54,823 bases of DNA, taken from positions 1 through 54,823 of the forward strand of contig NZ_JAGGLB010000051.1 of the NCBI RefSeq assembly GCF_017874215.1. The letters run 5' to 3'. The notes under the pieces are model-generated. The model saw nothing but the letters and a program-made list of their open reading frames with translations, did no database searches and had not been told where the DNA came from. The stretch's first letter is position 1, and each line of letters starts with the position of its first letter. Source of the DNA: Paenibacillus eucommiae. GTDB lineage: Bacteria; Bacillota; Bacilli; Paenibacillales; NBRC-103111. A program made the translations under genes and the position numbers. Below are positions 40,703 through 49,043 of the stretch, piece after piece.

Positions 40703-42409
40703 TTATACATGTTTACTTAAAATAAAATCTACAATTGGCGTTGGATCTTCCAGCGAGTGAGGATGGTGGTCTACCCCAGGCTTGACAATCGTTTCGATTT
40801 CACCACCCAGCTCCCTATAAACAGTATCCAGAATCGCCCCGTTCTCCGTATATGGCACAACTTGATCCGCATCTCCTGATACGAGGATGATCGGAATGTG
40901 ATGAGCAGCAACTCGTTCAATTTGATCCAACGGATTTCCTTTAAAACCAGCAGCCTGCTCCTCCGTTATGCAGTAATGAGCCATACAATCTATCCATTCA
41001 GCGGGAGAACCGATCCCACTGCCTTTTCCGCCGGGCCAGCTTCTAATATCCAGCACAGGCGCATCCAAATAAAGAGCAGCAACCTGCTGTGGATAAGTGG
41101 CCGCATAATTGAAGGCATACAAGCCTCCCCGACTGAAGCCAAAGAGCGCTGCCTGCTCAGCCAAGCCGAAAGCTGCCCCTGCTTGCTGCTGAAATGTATG
41201 CATAAGCTCAATCGACTCTGGACAACCATACCTGTCACTTACCTGATAATAAGCCAAATGCCAGCCCTTTGCCAAAAGCGCATGATCAGCTTGGGCAAAT
41301 GCATCAAAAAATTCAGTCCGCCAAACCCATGGCCTGCCAGGTGCAGCTTCTTTAGGTACTATAAGGAGAGCTTCATGATCGCCGATGTGAAAATCATACC
41401 GCAGATAACCATTCCAGACTGATTTGCGGATTTGTATCCCGTGATCTGCTTGCAATATGAGCTCACGAATCTCTTGTTCCAGGGATGCGCCATGCTGCAA
41501 AGCCGAAGAAAGCTGCTCCTGCGCTTCCTCCTTACCTTGATTCACTTGTGCAATATGCTCTCGCCATGCCGCGCTTAACCCTTCGTGCCTTTTAAGCAGC
41601 TTGGCATAAATATCGGGGGATCCTGACTCCAGAAAATATGCAGGCAGCGAAATACCATTCATGCCATTCATATCACTCATATCATGAGTATCATTCAAAT
41701 CTTTCATATCATTCGTTTGAAGCAGCTTCGCAATCAACGTTTGCGCCATGATCCGATGCCCATCAGCTTCCGGATGAATGCCATCCCCCCAACGGTAGCC
41801 GGGATTCAATGCCCGCTGCTGCTCCAGAAAAGCACGCAGAGGTGTGTAGATATCAATGACAGTATGTACTTCCTCCTGCAAGCCTTTTACCCATTCTACG
41901 TAACGATCAAGGACTTGATTGTAACCCTCGTAAGGCTCGGCATAGCCAAATTCCTCAGCGTCAATAGTGCTCAGCTTTCCAGGTATGGATTTCTCGTCAA
42001 AAATTGGCGGCGTCATCACGATCGCCCGCGCTCCGCTAGCGTGTATTTGACCGATAAGTTCCTTCATGCCGCTGCAGTAAGCGGCGAAGCGATCCTCAGC
42101 AAAAGGATGATATATACCATCGTTCATGCCATAGCATACCATAACATAATCAGCTTTCGCTGATTCCAAAGCCCGCTCCAGCCTCTGCTGAATGCATGGC
42201 CTCGGCGGTGAATGCGAGGGCTCGCTAAGACCGGATGCGGTTTCGCCGCTTAATCCCATATTCATCCATGTCATCTGAATGCCAGGCTTATAGTGCCAAA
42301 AAAAGGCTTCCGCAATAGCAATATACAGCCCATTTTCCGTAATACTATCTCCCAAAAAAGCTATCCGGCTGCCTTCTTTAATCATCATTGGTTCATTAGC
42401 TGCGATCAT
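40703..42409 (-). CDS. Fusion of SGNH/GDSL esterase and alpha/beta hydrolase domains
   Basis: A 568-aa two-domain hydrolase. Residues about 1-230 form an SGNH esterase: block I IAFLGDSITENG with the nucleophile Ser, block II Gly in MGLSGETASG, block III GMND, and block V DGIHPEADGH with Asp/His. Residues about 330-568 form an alpha/beta hydrolase with nucleophile elbow LFGFSRGGLYAF, SGDADQVVPY (acid region) and HHPHS (His). Between them lies a short Met/Asn/Asp-rich segment (NDMKDLNDTHDMSDMNGMNG) encoded by an ATCATT-like repeat, then a helical linker. Both active sites look intact, so it may remove acyl groups from polysaccharides at two positions. No signal peptide: cytoplasmic. The ATG has TAGGAG upstream. 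Confidence 0.85.
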   Translation of the reverse strand: MIAANEPMMIKEGSRIAFLGDSITENGLYIAIAEAFFWHYKPGIQMTWMNMGLSGETASGLSEPSHSPPRPCIQQRLERALESAKADYVMVCYGMNDGIYHPFAEDRFAAYCSGMKELIGQIHASGARAIVMTPPIFDEKSIPGKLSTIDAEEFGYAEPYEGYNQVLDRYVEWVKGLQEEVHTVIDIYTPLRAFLEQQRALNPGYRWGDGIHPEADGHRIMAQTLIAKLLQTNDMKDLNDTHDMSDMNGMNGISLPAYFLESGSPDIYAKLLKRHEGLSAAWREHIAQVNQGKEEAQEQLSSALQHGASLEQEIRELILQADHGIQIRKSVWNGYLRYDFHIGDHEALLIVPKEAAPGRPWVWRTEFFDAFAQADHALLAKGWHLAYYQVSDRYGCPESIELMHTFQQQAGAAFGLAEQAALFGFSRGGLYAFNYAATYPQQVAALYLDAPVLDIRSWPGGKGSGIGSPAEWIDCMAHYCITEEQAAGFKGNPLDQIERVAAHHIPIILVSGDADQVVPYTENGAILDTVYRELGGEIETIVKPGVDHHPHSLEDPTPIVDFILSKHV

Positions 42410-42551
42410 GGATACTGGCTCCTAACCTATTAATTGGTAATTAGACTCCTAGCATTTATATTTTATAGAAAAATAGGCAGAAAGCCAAGCTTTTTCATAC
42501 GCAAAACATGGCCTGACACTTTACATTCATCCAATTTCACCAAAAAAAGTC

Positions 42552-42589
42552 AACGGCCATACCGCTTTTAATTAAGCAGTATGGCCGTT
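42552..42589 (-). terminator. Terminator of the clpB operon
   Basis: AACGGCCATAC...GTATGGCCGTT pairs almost perfectly with an AT-rich loop; on the minus strand it is followed by GACTTTTTTT. It lies 20 bp after the clpB stop. Confidence 0.8.
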
Positions 42590-42608
42590 TAGTCAAGGAT
42601 ATCAGACG

Positions 42609-45224
42609 TTATACTGTTATTTCAGAGACTGTCTGGATGCTTAGCTGCCCATCCGTGACATCGACGACAACCTGTGTTCCATCCGTAATCGTTCCAGAAA
42701 CAATTTCCCGCGCCAGCTTTGTTTCCAGGAAACGTTGAATATAACGCTTTAGCGGCCTCGCGCCATATACAGGATCATACCCTTCAAGGGCAATGTGCTT
42801 TTGAGCCTCAGCCGACAGAAGGACCGCAATACGACGCTCGCTAAGGCGCTGCTCTAAGCCAAGCACAAGCTTGCCAACGATACGTTCTACTTCTTCTAGA
42901 GATAGCGGCTTGAAGAGTACAACATCATCGATCCGGTTCAAAAACTCCGGCCGGAAATGCGCCCTCAAATCCCGGTAAACGGCCTCTTCCGCCTGAGCCG
43001 AGATTTGTCCCTTCTCATCCATGCCCTCAATCAGATAGGGCGATCCGATATTCGAGGTCATAATGATGATCGTATTTTTGAAATCGACGACTCTGCCCTG
43101 AGAATCCGTTAATCTGCCATCATCCAAAAGCTGCAGCAGCGTGTTGAACACTTCAGGATGGGCCTTCTCGACCTCATCGAACAGGATAACTGAATAAGGC
43201 TGCCTGCGCACTGCTTCGGTTAGCTGACCGCCTTCCTCGTAGCCCACATAGCCTGGAGGCGCGCCGACCAAGCGGGAGACAGCATGCTTCTCCATATATT
43301 CCGACATATCAATCCGGATGATCCGCTGCTCACTATCAAAGAGCGCTTCAGCGAGCGCCTTCGCCAGCTCCGTTTTACCGACACCCGTAGGGCCGAGGAA
43401 CAGGAACGACCCGATCGGACGGTTAGGATCCTTAATGCCCGCCCGCGCCCTCAGAACAGCGTCTGAGACGAGGCTGACAGCCTCATCCTGGCCAACGACC
43501 CGTTTATGCAGCAGCTCTTCGAGCCGCAGCAGCTTCTGGCGTTCGCCTTCCACAAGTCGGCTGACAGGAATGCCTGTCCATTGCGCTACGATGCCAGCAA
43601 TTTCCTCCTCGGTCACTTCCTCGCGCAGCAGTCTCTGCTCGGTATCTGTCTTGGCGCTTTCCTCCGCCTGCTTCAGCCGCTTCTCCAGCTCCGGAATCCG
43701 GCCGTAGCTTAGCTCTGCAGATTTCTCCAGATCGTACCGGTCCTCTGCTTCAACCAGCTCCAGCTTGGCCTGCTCCAATTCCTTGCGCAGCTTTTGAATG
43801 CCCTGGATCGTTTCCTTTTCATGATCCCATTTCGCTTTTAAAGTATTGTGGCGGTCCTTTAGATCTGCAAGCTCCTTCTGCAGTGCTTTCAGACGCTCCT
43901 GACTTGCTGCATCCGTTTCCTTGCGCAGGGCGGCTTCCTCGATCTCCAGCTGCATCATCCGCCGTGTTACCTCGTCAAGCTCAGTCGGCATAGAATCAAT
44001 CTCTGTGCGGATCATTGCGCAAGCTTCATCAATAAGGTCAATCGCCTTGTCGGGCAGGAAACGATCGGCAATATAACGATTGGACAGAACACCGGCAGCA
44101 ACCAGCGCATTGTCATGAATTTTGACACCGTGATGCAGCTCAAAGCGTTCCTTTAAGCCGCGCAGTATGGAGATGGTATCCTCCACATCCGGTTCACTGA
44201 CCAGCACCTGCTGGAAGCGGCGCTCCAGAGCCGGATCCTTCTCAATGTATTTGCGGTATTCATCCAATGTCGTAGCACCGATACAGTGAAGCTCACCGCG
44301 AGCCAGCATCGGCTTCAGCATATTGCCAGCATCCATGGCACCCTCGGTTTTGCCGGCACCAACAATTGTATGCAGCTCATCGATAAAGAGCAGAATACGC
44401 CCATCGCTCTCCTTGATCTCGTGCAGCACAGCCTTGAGCCGCTCCTCAAACTCGCCGCGGTATTTCGCTCCGGCAATCAGCGCTCCCATATCCAGCGCAA
44501 AAATTGTCTTGTCGCGCAGCCCATCCGGCACGTCACGCTTTACGATCCGCTGGGCAAGCCCCTCGACAATCGCTGTTTTTCCGACGCCAGGTTCACCGAT
44601 CAGCACCGGATTGTTTTTGGTCTTCCGCGACAGAATACGGATGACGCGGCGGATTTCCCCATCCCGTCCAATAACGGGATCTACCTTGCCCGCACGCACC
44701 TCGGCTACGAGGTCGCGCCCATATTTGGCAAGCGCCTCATAGGTCGCTTCCGGTTCTTGGCTGGTCACACGCTGGTGGCCGCGCACCTCGGCAAGTACCC
44801 GCAGCAAAGCCTCGCGCTCTACACCGAACGAACGAAGCAAGCTCCCGGCCTCCTGCTTATCTTCAAGCACAGCAAGAAGCAAATGCTCCACAGAAAGGTA
44901 TTCATCCTTCAGCTTTGCCGCTTCCTTCTCCGCTTCTGCGAGGATCCCGTTAAAGGCCGGAGAGAGATAGGCACGGGCCGCTTCAGCCCCTGGTCCTCCC
45001 ACCTTGGGTTTGCGGCTGAGCTGCTCTTCTAATTTGGAGCGGAAGGTGTCCAGCGGAATATTCAGCTTTTGCAGCAATCTGGGAGCCAGTCCCTCCTGCT
45101 GATCAATCAGCGCCTTGACCAGATGAAGCAGACCAATCTCCTGGTGGCGCCGCGAAACAGCTGCCTGCTGCGCACCAACAATAGCTTCTTGGGCTTTTTG
45201 CGTAAAACGGTTAAAATCCATCAT
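42609..45224 (-). CDS. clpB: ATP-dependent chaperone ClpB
   Basis: An 871-aa Hsp100 disaggregase that, with DnaK/DnaJ, extracts polypeptides from aggregates. It has a Clp N-domain (residues 1-145, FNRFTQKAQEAIVGAQQ), AAA-1 with Walker A GEPGVGKT, a long coiled-coil M-domain (about 400-530, EEAALRKETDAASQERLKAL onwards), then AAA-2 with Walker A GPTGVGKT, VILFDEVEKAH and TDSQGRVVDFKNT. ClpC would lack the long M-domain. Length and domains are complete. GGGGGAAT precedes the ATG. It is 24 bp downstream of the cbpA-like gene, and a perfect CtsR box lies before that pair. Confidence 0.97.
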   Translation of the reverse strand: MMDFNRFTQKAQEAIVGAQQAAVSRRHQEIGLLHLVKALIDQQEGLAPRLLQKLNIPLDTFRSKLEEQLSRKPKVGGPGAEAARAYLSPAFNGILAEAEKEAAKLKDEYLSVEHLLLAVLEDKQEAGSLLRSFGVEREALLRVLAEVRGHQRVTSQEPEATYEALAKYGRDLVAEVRAGKVDPVIGRDGEIRRVIRILSRKTKNNPVLIGEPGVGKTAIVEGLAQRIVKRDVPDGLRDKTIFALDMGALIAGAKYRGEFEERLKAVLHEIKESDGRILLFIDELHTIVGAGKTEGAMDAGNMLKPMLARGELHCIGATTLDEYRKYIEKDPALERRFQQVLVSEPDVEDTISILRGLKERFELHHGVKIHDNALVAAGVLSNRYIADRFLPDKAIDLIDEACAMIRTEIDSMPTELDEVTRRMMQLEIEEAALRKETDAASQERLKALQKELADLKDRHNTLKAKWDHEKETIQGIQKLRKELEQAKLELVEAEDRYDLEKSAELSYGRIPELEKRLKQAEESAKTDTEQRLLREEVTEEEIAGIVAQWTGIPVSRLVEGERQKLLRLEELLHKRVVGQDEAVSLVSDAVLRARAGIKDPNRPIGSFLFLGPTGVGKTELAKALAEALFDSEQRIIRIDMSEYMEKHAVSRLVGAPPGYVGYEEGGQLTEAVRRQPYSVILFDEVEKAHPEVFNTLLQLLDDGRLTDSQGRVVDFKNTIIIMTSNIGSPYLIEGMDEKGQISAQAEEAVYRDLRAHFRPEFLNRIDDVVLFKPLSLEEVERIVGKLVLGLEQRLSERRIAVLLSAEAQKHIALEGYDPVYGARPLKRYIQRFLETKLAREIVSGTITDGTQVVVDVTDGQLSIQTVSEITV

Positions 45225-45248
45225 CTATTCCCCCATTCCTTAAACATC

Positions 45249-46223
45249 TTATTCGGCAAAATGCGGCTCGAAAGCCTGTTCCTTAGCCAGCTCCCGGTAC
45301 AGCTCCTGTACTTTCTCTGAGCTTGGTTTGGGCACCGTCACCGTCACAGCAACATATAGATCACCAAAGCTTCCGTCCGGCTTGCGAAGCCCCTTACCAG
45401 ATAACCGCAGCTTCTGTCCCGCGGCAATGCCTGCCGGCACCTTCACGTTCAGCATGCTGTCCCCAGGCAGACGAACCTTTGCTTCAGTACCAAGTGCAGC
45501 GTGCCAAGGTGCAACCAGCAGTGCAGCCGTAAGATCGAATCCTTCAACCGTAAACACCGGATCAGGCTGGATGTGCAGGGTAATGTACAAATCCCCTTTA
45601 CTTCCGTCCCTAGATGCACCCCCCATCCCCTTCAAACGAATGCTTTGCCCATCGCTCACCGACTCTGGAAGCTTAATGCTTAGCTCCTTCTCCCCTACAC
45701 GCACTCTAACCTTGCCGCCCCGGGCGATTTCATCCAGCGTTAGATTGAGAATTGCCTCTTGATCAGGACGCTCATCCTGAATATCCCAATCCCCATCTTC
45801 GCCAAAAAAGCCGCCACCTGCTGACCTCCCGCTTCCGTTCTGCGCGCCTGCAAAAAACTGGCCAAATATATCGCCGAAATCACCATACTCGGTTTGAGTC
45901 TGGTAGCTGGCGCCGCGTGTTCCGCCACCCCTGTCCTGGCCGTAAAATCCGCCTGATTGTCCGAAGTTTGCGCCCCCAGCCTGCTGAGCACTTGTACGCT
46001 CGCGCCAATGCTCACCATATTTGTCATAGCCCTCGCGGGCTTCATCATTGTGCAGCACCTCGTAAGCCTCCTGCACTTGCTTGAAGCGCTTCTCTGCCTC
46101 AGACGTTTTATTGACATCGGGGTGGTATTTCTTAGCCATTTTTTTATAAGCCTTCTTGATATCTTCTTTGCTTGCCTTCCGGTCAACACCGAGAACTTCG
46201 TAGTAATTGGTTGTATTCTTCAA
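45249..46223 (-). CDS. DnaJ-type co-chaperone without zinc finger (CbpA-like)
   Basis: A 324-aa J-domain protein. The J domain (YYEVLGVDRKASKEDIKKAYKK, HPD motif in YHPDVNK) is followed by a Gly-rich linker (GGANFGQSGGFYGQDRGGGTRG) and two DnaJ C-terminal beta domains, with no CxxCxGxG zinc finger, as in CbpA. It stimulates DnaK ATPase. TTG 46223 is chosen because AAAGGGGGG lies eight bases upstream. The frame is open to 46268, where a repetitive MTITMTMTM is encoded by CATGGT repeats, but that region holds a CtsR box. It precedes clpB. Confidence 0.88.
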   Translation of the reverse strand: MKNTTNYYEVLGVDRKASKEDIKKAYKKMAKKYHPDVNKTSEAEKRFKQVQEAYEVLHNDEAREGYDKYGEHWRERTSAQQAGGANFGQSGGFYGQDRGGGTRGASYQTQTEYGDFGDIFGQFFAGAQNGSGRSAGGGFFGEDGDWDIQDERPDQEAILNLTLDEIARGGKVRVRVGEKELSIKLPESVSDGQSIRLKGMGGASRDGSKGDLYITLHIQPDPVFTVEGFDLTAALLVAPWHAALGTEAKVRLPGDSMLNVKVPAGIAAGQKLRLSGKGLRKPDGSFGDLYVAVTVTVPKPSSEKVQELYRELAKEQAFEPHFAE

Positions 46224-46262
46224 TGGCTTCACCCCCCTTTTCATAGTCATGGTCATGGTTAT

Positions 46263-46279
46263 GGTCAAATAAGGTCAAA
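46263..46279. promoter_or_regulatory. CtsR operator upstream of cbpA-clpB
   Basis: GGTCAAATAAGGTCAAA is a perfect match to the CtsR heptad consensus RGTCAAANANRGTCAAA. It is about 40 bp before the TTG start of the cbpA-like gene. CtsR represses class III heat-shock genes (clp genes) in Bacilli. Confidence 0.85.
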
Positions 46280-46297
46280 CTAATTTCAATAAAAAGT

Positions 46298-46331
46298 GCA
46301 CGACAGACGGTTGCAGCAACCTCCATCGTGC
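46298..46331 (-). terminator. Hairpin with T-run between hsp20 and cbpA-like gene
   Basis: GCACGA..GGTTGC pairs with GCAACC..TCGTGC; on the minus strand ACTTTTTATT follows. It probably terminates most hsp20 transcripts, leaving the cbpA-clpB pair to its own CtsR-controlled promoter. Confidence 0.6.
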
Positions 46332-46344
46332 CCAAGCTTTCGCG

Positions 46345-46788
46345 TTATTCGATGCCGATTCGTTTGCTGGAGGGCTCCTTTTTGACCTTTTTCGGTATGT
46401 CCAGCTTCAGAACCCCATCCTCCAGCTTAGCCTTAATCCCATCTTCTTCAATGTTTTCCACATAAAACTGACGGGCAAATTGTCCATAATGGCGTTCTCG
46501 GCGAATGATGGTCCCCTTCTCGTCCTTCTCTTCCTCCACTTGATTGCGCGCTGCCCGAATCGTCAAATATTTATCGTTTACATCAATCTCGATATCTTCT
46601 TTAGTAAATCCGGGAAGCTCAGCTTCAATGAGATAAGCATATTCCTTTTCCCGAATATCGGTTCGGAACGATCTCGTGTTGCCATGAAGCGGTGCAAGTG
46701 CATTCGGATCAAAAACTTCATTGAAGGATTTCAGCATTTGTCCAAACAGGTCATCGTTTCTTTTGCGGAATGGAACCAGATCAAACAT
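46345..46788 (-). CDS. Hsp20/alpha-crystallin small heat-shock protein
   Basis: A 147-aa ATP-independent holdase. The alpha-crystallin domain (about residues 42-140) has YLIEAELPGFTKEDIEIDV, YLTIRAARN, the GQFARQFYVE strand and GVLKLDIPKK (G-x-L near the end), followed by the short tail SSKRIGIE with the I-x-I-type motif. It captures unfolding proteins for DnaK/ClpB. GGAGGAG precedes the ATG. Its promoter is at 46823-46851. Confidence 0.95.
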   Translation of the reverse strand: MFDLVPFRKRNDDLFGQMLKSFNEVFDPNALAPLHGNTRSFRTDIREKEYAYLIEAELPGFTKEDIEIDVNDKYLTIRAARNQVEEEKDEKGTIIRRERHYGQFARQFYVENIEEDGIKAKLEDGVLKLDIPKKVKKEPSSKRIGIE

Positions 46789-46822
46789 ACATAATCTCCT
46801 CCTTCATATTGGGTATGTTTAT

Positions 46823-46851
46823 ATTATACATCCCTTCGATATGGCAATCAA
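46823..46851 (-). promoter_or_regulatory. Sigma-A promoter of hsp20
   Basis: On the minus strand TTGATT (46851-46846), 17 bp, TATAAT (46828-46823), 35 bp before the start codon. Confidence 0.6.
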
Positions 46852-46924
46852 AAGCAATTTTAGACCGAATACGGCTGTAAATCAGCATTTTCAGGCAAAA
46901 TATATGAAAAAAAACTGTTTTTTA

Positions 46925-46954
46925 TTGACTTTGACTTTCTTTGACCTTTATAAA
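46925..46954 (+). promoter_or_regulatory. Promoter overlapped by a perfect CtsR box, facing the deacetylase gene
   Basis: The minus-strand sequence GGTCAAAGAAAGTCAAA (46946-46930) is a perfect CtsR box, with a third half-site TTGACT at 46925. The same bases contain a plus-strand promoter TTGACT (46925-46930), 18 bp, TATAAA (46949-46954). The box is about 80 bp upstream of the hsp20 -35. CtsR may thus control the divergent deacetylase gene, hsp20, or both. Confidence 0.6.
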
Positions 46955-47054
46955 TAGAAGTTTCTTACATTCCTTCCTTCTCATATATTTTACACGCTTG
47001 GGATACCCTACTTGTAGTCAAATTAGTCATCATTTTGCGTGGGAGGTTTACGTC

Positions 47055-47798
47055 ATCCGAAACATTCTGTTCAAGCTTGCATGTACAGCAGCTGTTTGCT
47101 CCCTCTTGTTCTATTCCTCTGCCGGAGCAGCACCTAAGAAGAATAGAGCTTATTACGAAGGCCGCGGTGAAGTTGTATGGGAGGTGCCCACCGATAATAA
47201 ACTCGTTGCCTTGACCTTTGACGACGGACCCGACCTGGAGAATACTCCTCTTATTTTGGACCTTCTAAAACAGTATGATGCCAAAGCTACATTTTTCCTT
47301 ATCGGGAATAAAGCTGAACGCAGTCCTGAATTAGTCAAACGAGAAGTGAAAGAAGGGCATGAGCTGGCGAATCATACATACAGCCACTCCTATTTGAATC
47401 AAAAAACACCGCTATCCAAAATGAAATCAGAAATCAAGCATGCCGAGGAAATCATTGCATCCATCACTGGACAAAAGTGCAACTTATTCCGTCCTCCCGG
47501 CGGATTTTATCATGAAAAGCTAGTGAATCTGGCCAAAGAAGAGGGATACACGGTCGTAATGTGGTCCTGGCATCAGGATACTAGGGATTGGGATCGACCT
47601 GGGGTTAAAAAAATAGTGGACAGCGTGCTGAATCATACACGAAACGGGGATATTGTACTTTTTCACGAATATGTGGAAGGGAAGTCACAAACCATTGATG
47701 CTTTAAAAATCATTTTGCCTGAATTAAAGCAAAGAGGCTATCAATTTGTTACCGTTTCGGAGCTCCTCTCCAACAAAAAAGCACGTATGATGAATTGA
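47055..47798 (+). CDS. Polysaccharide deacetylase (NodB/PdaA-like), secreted
   Basis: A carbohydrate esterase family 4 enzyme that removes acetyl groups from peptidoglycan or another glycan outside the cell. The catalytic motifs are TFDDGPD (base Asp and metal Asp), HELANHTYSH (metal His residues) and RPPGGFYHEK; WSWHQDTRDW and DIVLFHEY complete the site. A signal peptide (IRNILFKLACTAAVCSLLFYSS then AGAA) follows a strong GGGAGG at 47041-47046. There is no ATG, GTG or TTG in frame at the right distance: the codons there are GTC (47052) and ATC (47055). The frame is open upstream to TTG 46998 and TTG 46941, neither with a ribosome binding site. The start is therefore provisional. Confidence 0.88.
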   Translation: MRNILFKLACTAAVCSLLFYSSAGAAPKKNRAYYEGRGEVVWEVPTDNKLVALTFDDGPDLENTPLILDLLKQYDAKATFFLIGNKAERSPELVKREVKEGHELANHTYSHSYLNQKTPLSKMKSEIKHAEEIIASITGQKCNLFRPPGGFYHEKLVNLAKEEGYTVVMWSWHQDTRDWDRPGVKKIVDSVLNHTRNGDIVLFHEYVEGKSQTIDALKIILPELKQRGYQFVTVSELLSNKKARMMN

Positions 47799-47827
47799 TG
47801 AACAGTGAATTCCTTTGAGGAGCGTGT

Positions 47828-48050
47828 TCGTAACGTTCGTGGATGGAGGGAGGGAATGGCTATGGGCTCCAGCCGCTGTTAAGATTTGTTCCTTTCAACT
47901 AGCGGGCGCAGGTGCTGGGGATGAAGAGCGCCCCCGCCAGCGCGCGCAACCGAGAGGATCTGCTACTTTACGAACTTTAACGATGTTTTTCATCGTTAAC
48001 TTGACGGATTGACCTGGAACACTTACTTTAACGATGAAAAACATCGTTAA
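47828..48050. repeat. Palindrome cluster, locus 3, with flank shared with locus 1
   Basis: Palindromes at 47977-47999 (T-centre) and 48028-48050 (A-centre) are 51 bp apart; both have perfect 9-bp arms TTAACGATG/CATCGTTAA. The upstream 47831-47976 resembles 35265-35407 from locus 1. The element lies between convergent genes. The rest of the gap to 48194 shows no gene. Confidence 0.75.
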
Positions 48051-48194
48051 GTGCAGCGCACGAAGTACTCACTCGCTCAAACGGACTGCCAACAGAGGTT
48101 GCTTCTTTCACTCCAGGAATCCCAAAGCTTATACGCTAATAAGTACATAAATAGACAGCGCCATTTAAGCGCTGCCTGGTTATCCAACAGAAAA

Positions 48195-49043
48195 CTAAGA
48201 AACATCTAACCCCACTTCAGCCAACATGGCTTCCAAATTTGCACGGGCATGGGCATTCCTTTCGTCAAACGCTTCCACAGTGAGCGATTCACCTTGTCCG
48301 TCAATCCGCTCGACAATAACAGGACCATCAAAGCCTGCAGCCTTCAGAATGGAGAATTGGGCAGGAAAATCAACCTCGCCTTGTCCTGGAATCGGGAAGT
48401 TCGATTCAAATTGTGCTCCTTTATGCTCTTTAGCAACGAAAGAGATCGTTTGTCCCGCAATGGCCGATACATCTTCTTTAGGCTCGATACCCTCATAAAA
48501 GCGGACATTTCCCGGATCATAGCAGGCTTTAACAAACGGAGAGCCGATACGATGCAAGGTTTCCGCAATAACCTGTCCTGTCGCGGTATTACCCGTATGC
48601 GGTTTGATCGAGATCATGAGGCCCCGCTTCCCTGCTTCTTCCCCCAACAACCGAAACTTTTCATCAAAAGCATCGTTGACTATTTTCATTTCTTCCCCGC
48701 TGCGGGGCTCGTTTGGAAATTGGTGATAGCCCCATGTGCCAAGAGAAAGGAGCTCTTGTACACCTAGTGCTTTTGCGAACTCCATACGGTTAAGCGCAAG
48801 CGCAAGTGGTTGATCTGGCGCAAGCGAATCTGTGCTGACAAGCGTCAGCGGCTGCAGCCCATGCCTGTCAAGCAAACGCAAAATACGGTCAGCTTCGCCC
48901 TGCAGGCTATCATCGAAAGCAGGCTTCCCTTCATGCGGCAAGCCGAAGGAGACATAACGATAGCCCGCTTGTGCGATTCTCTGCAGCGCTTGCTCAAATG
49001 AAACATTGGCGTATACCCATGACATGCAAGCCAGCTTGATCAT
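48195..49043 (-). CDS. Sugar phosphate isomerase/epimerase family protein
   Basis: A 282-aa TIM-barrel protein of the xylose isomerase-like/AP endonuclease 2 family (as IolE, IolI, hydroxypyruvate isomerase). Conserved features are YRYVSFGLPHEG, SIKPHTGNTATG (metal-binding region), FVKACYDPGNVRFYEG, VAKEHKGAQFESNFPIPGQGEVDF and PVIVERIDGQGES with the metal-ligand Glu. Its ATG overlaps the stop of the dehydrogenase gene upstream (ATGA). With two Gfo/Idh dehydrogenases it makes an inositol- or amino-sugar-like catabolic unit. Confidence 0.9.
   Translation of the reverse strand: MIKLACMSWVYANVSFEQALQRIAQAGYRYVSFGLPHEGKPAFDDSLQGEADRILRLLDRHGLQPLTLVSTDSLAPDQPLALALNRMEFAKALGVQELLSLGTWGYHQFPNEPRSGEEMKIVNDAFDEKFRLLGEEAGKRGLMISIKPHTGNTATGQVIAETLHRIGSPFVKACYDPGNVRFYEGIEPKEDVSAIAGQTISFVAKEHKGAQFESNFPIPGQGEVDFPAQFSILKAAGFDGPVIVERIDGQGESLTVEAFDERNAHARANLEAMLAEVGLDVS

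Noticed and set aside
43318..45032. Long plus-strand open frames opposite clpB
   Set aside because: They are shadows of the high-GC third positions of clpB, which is a full-length recognised gene.
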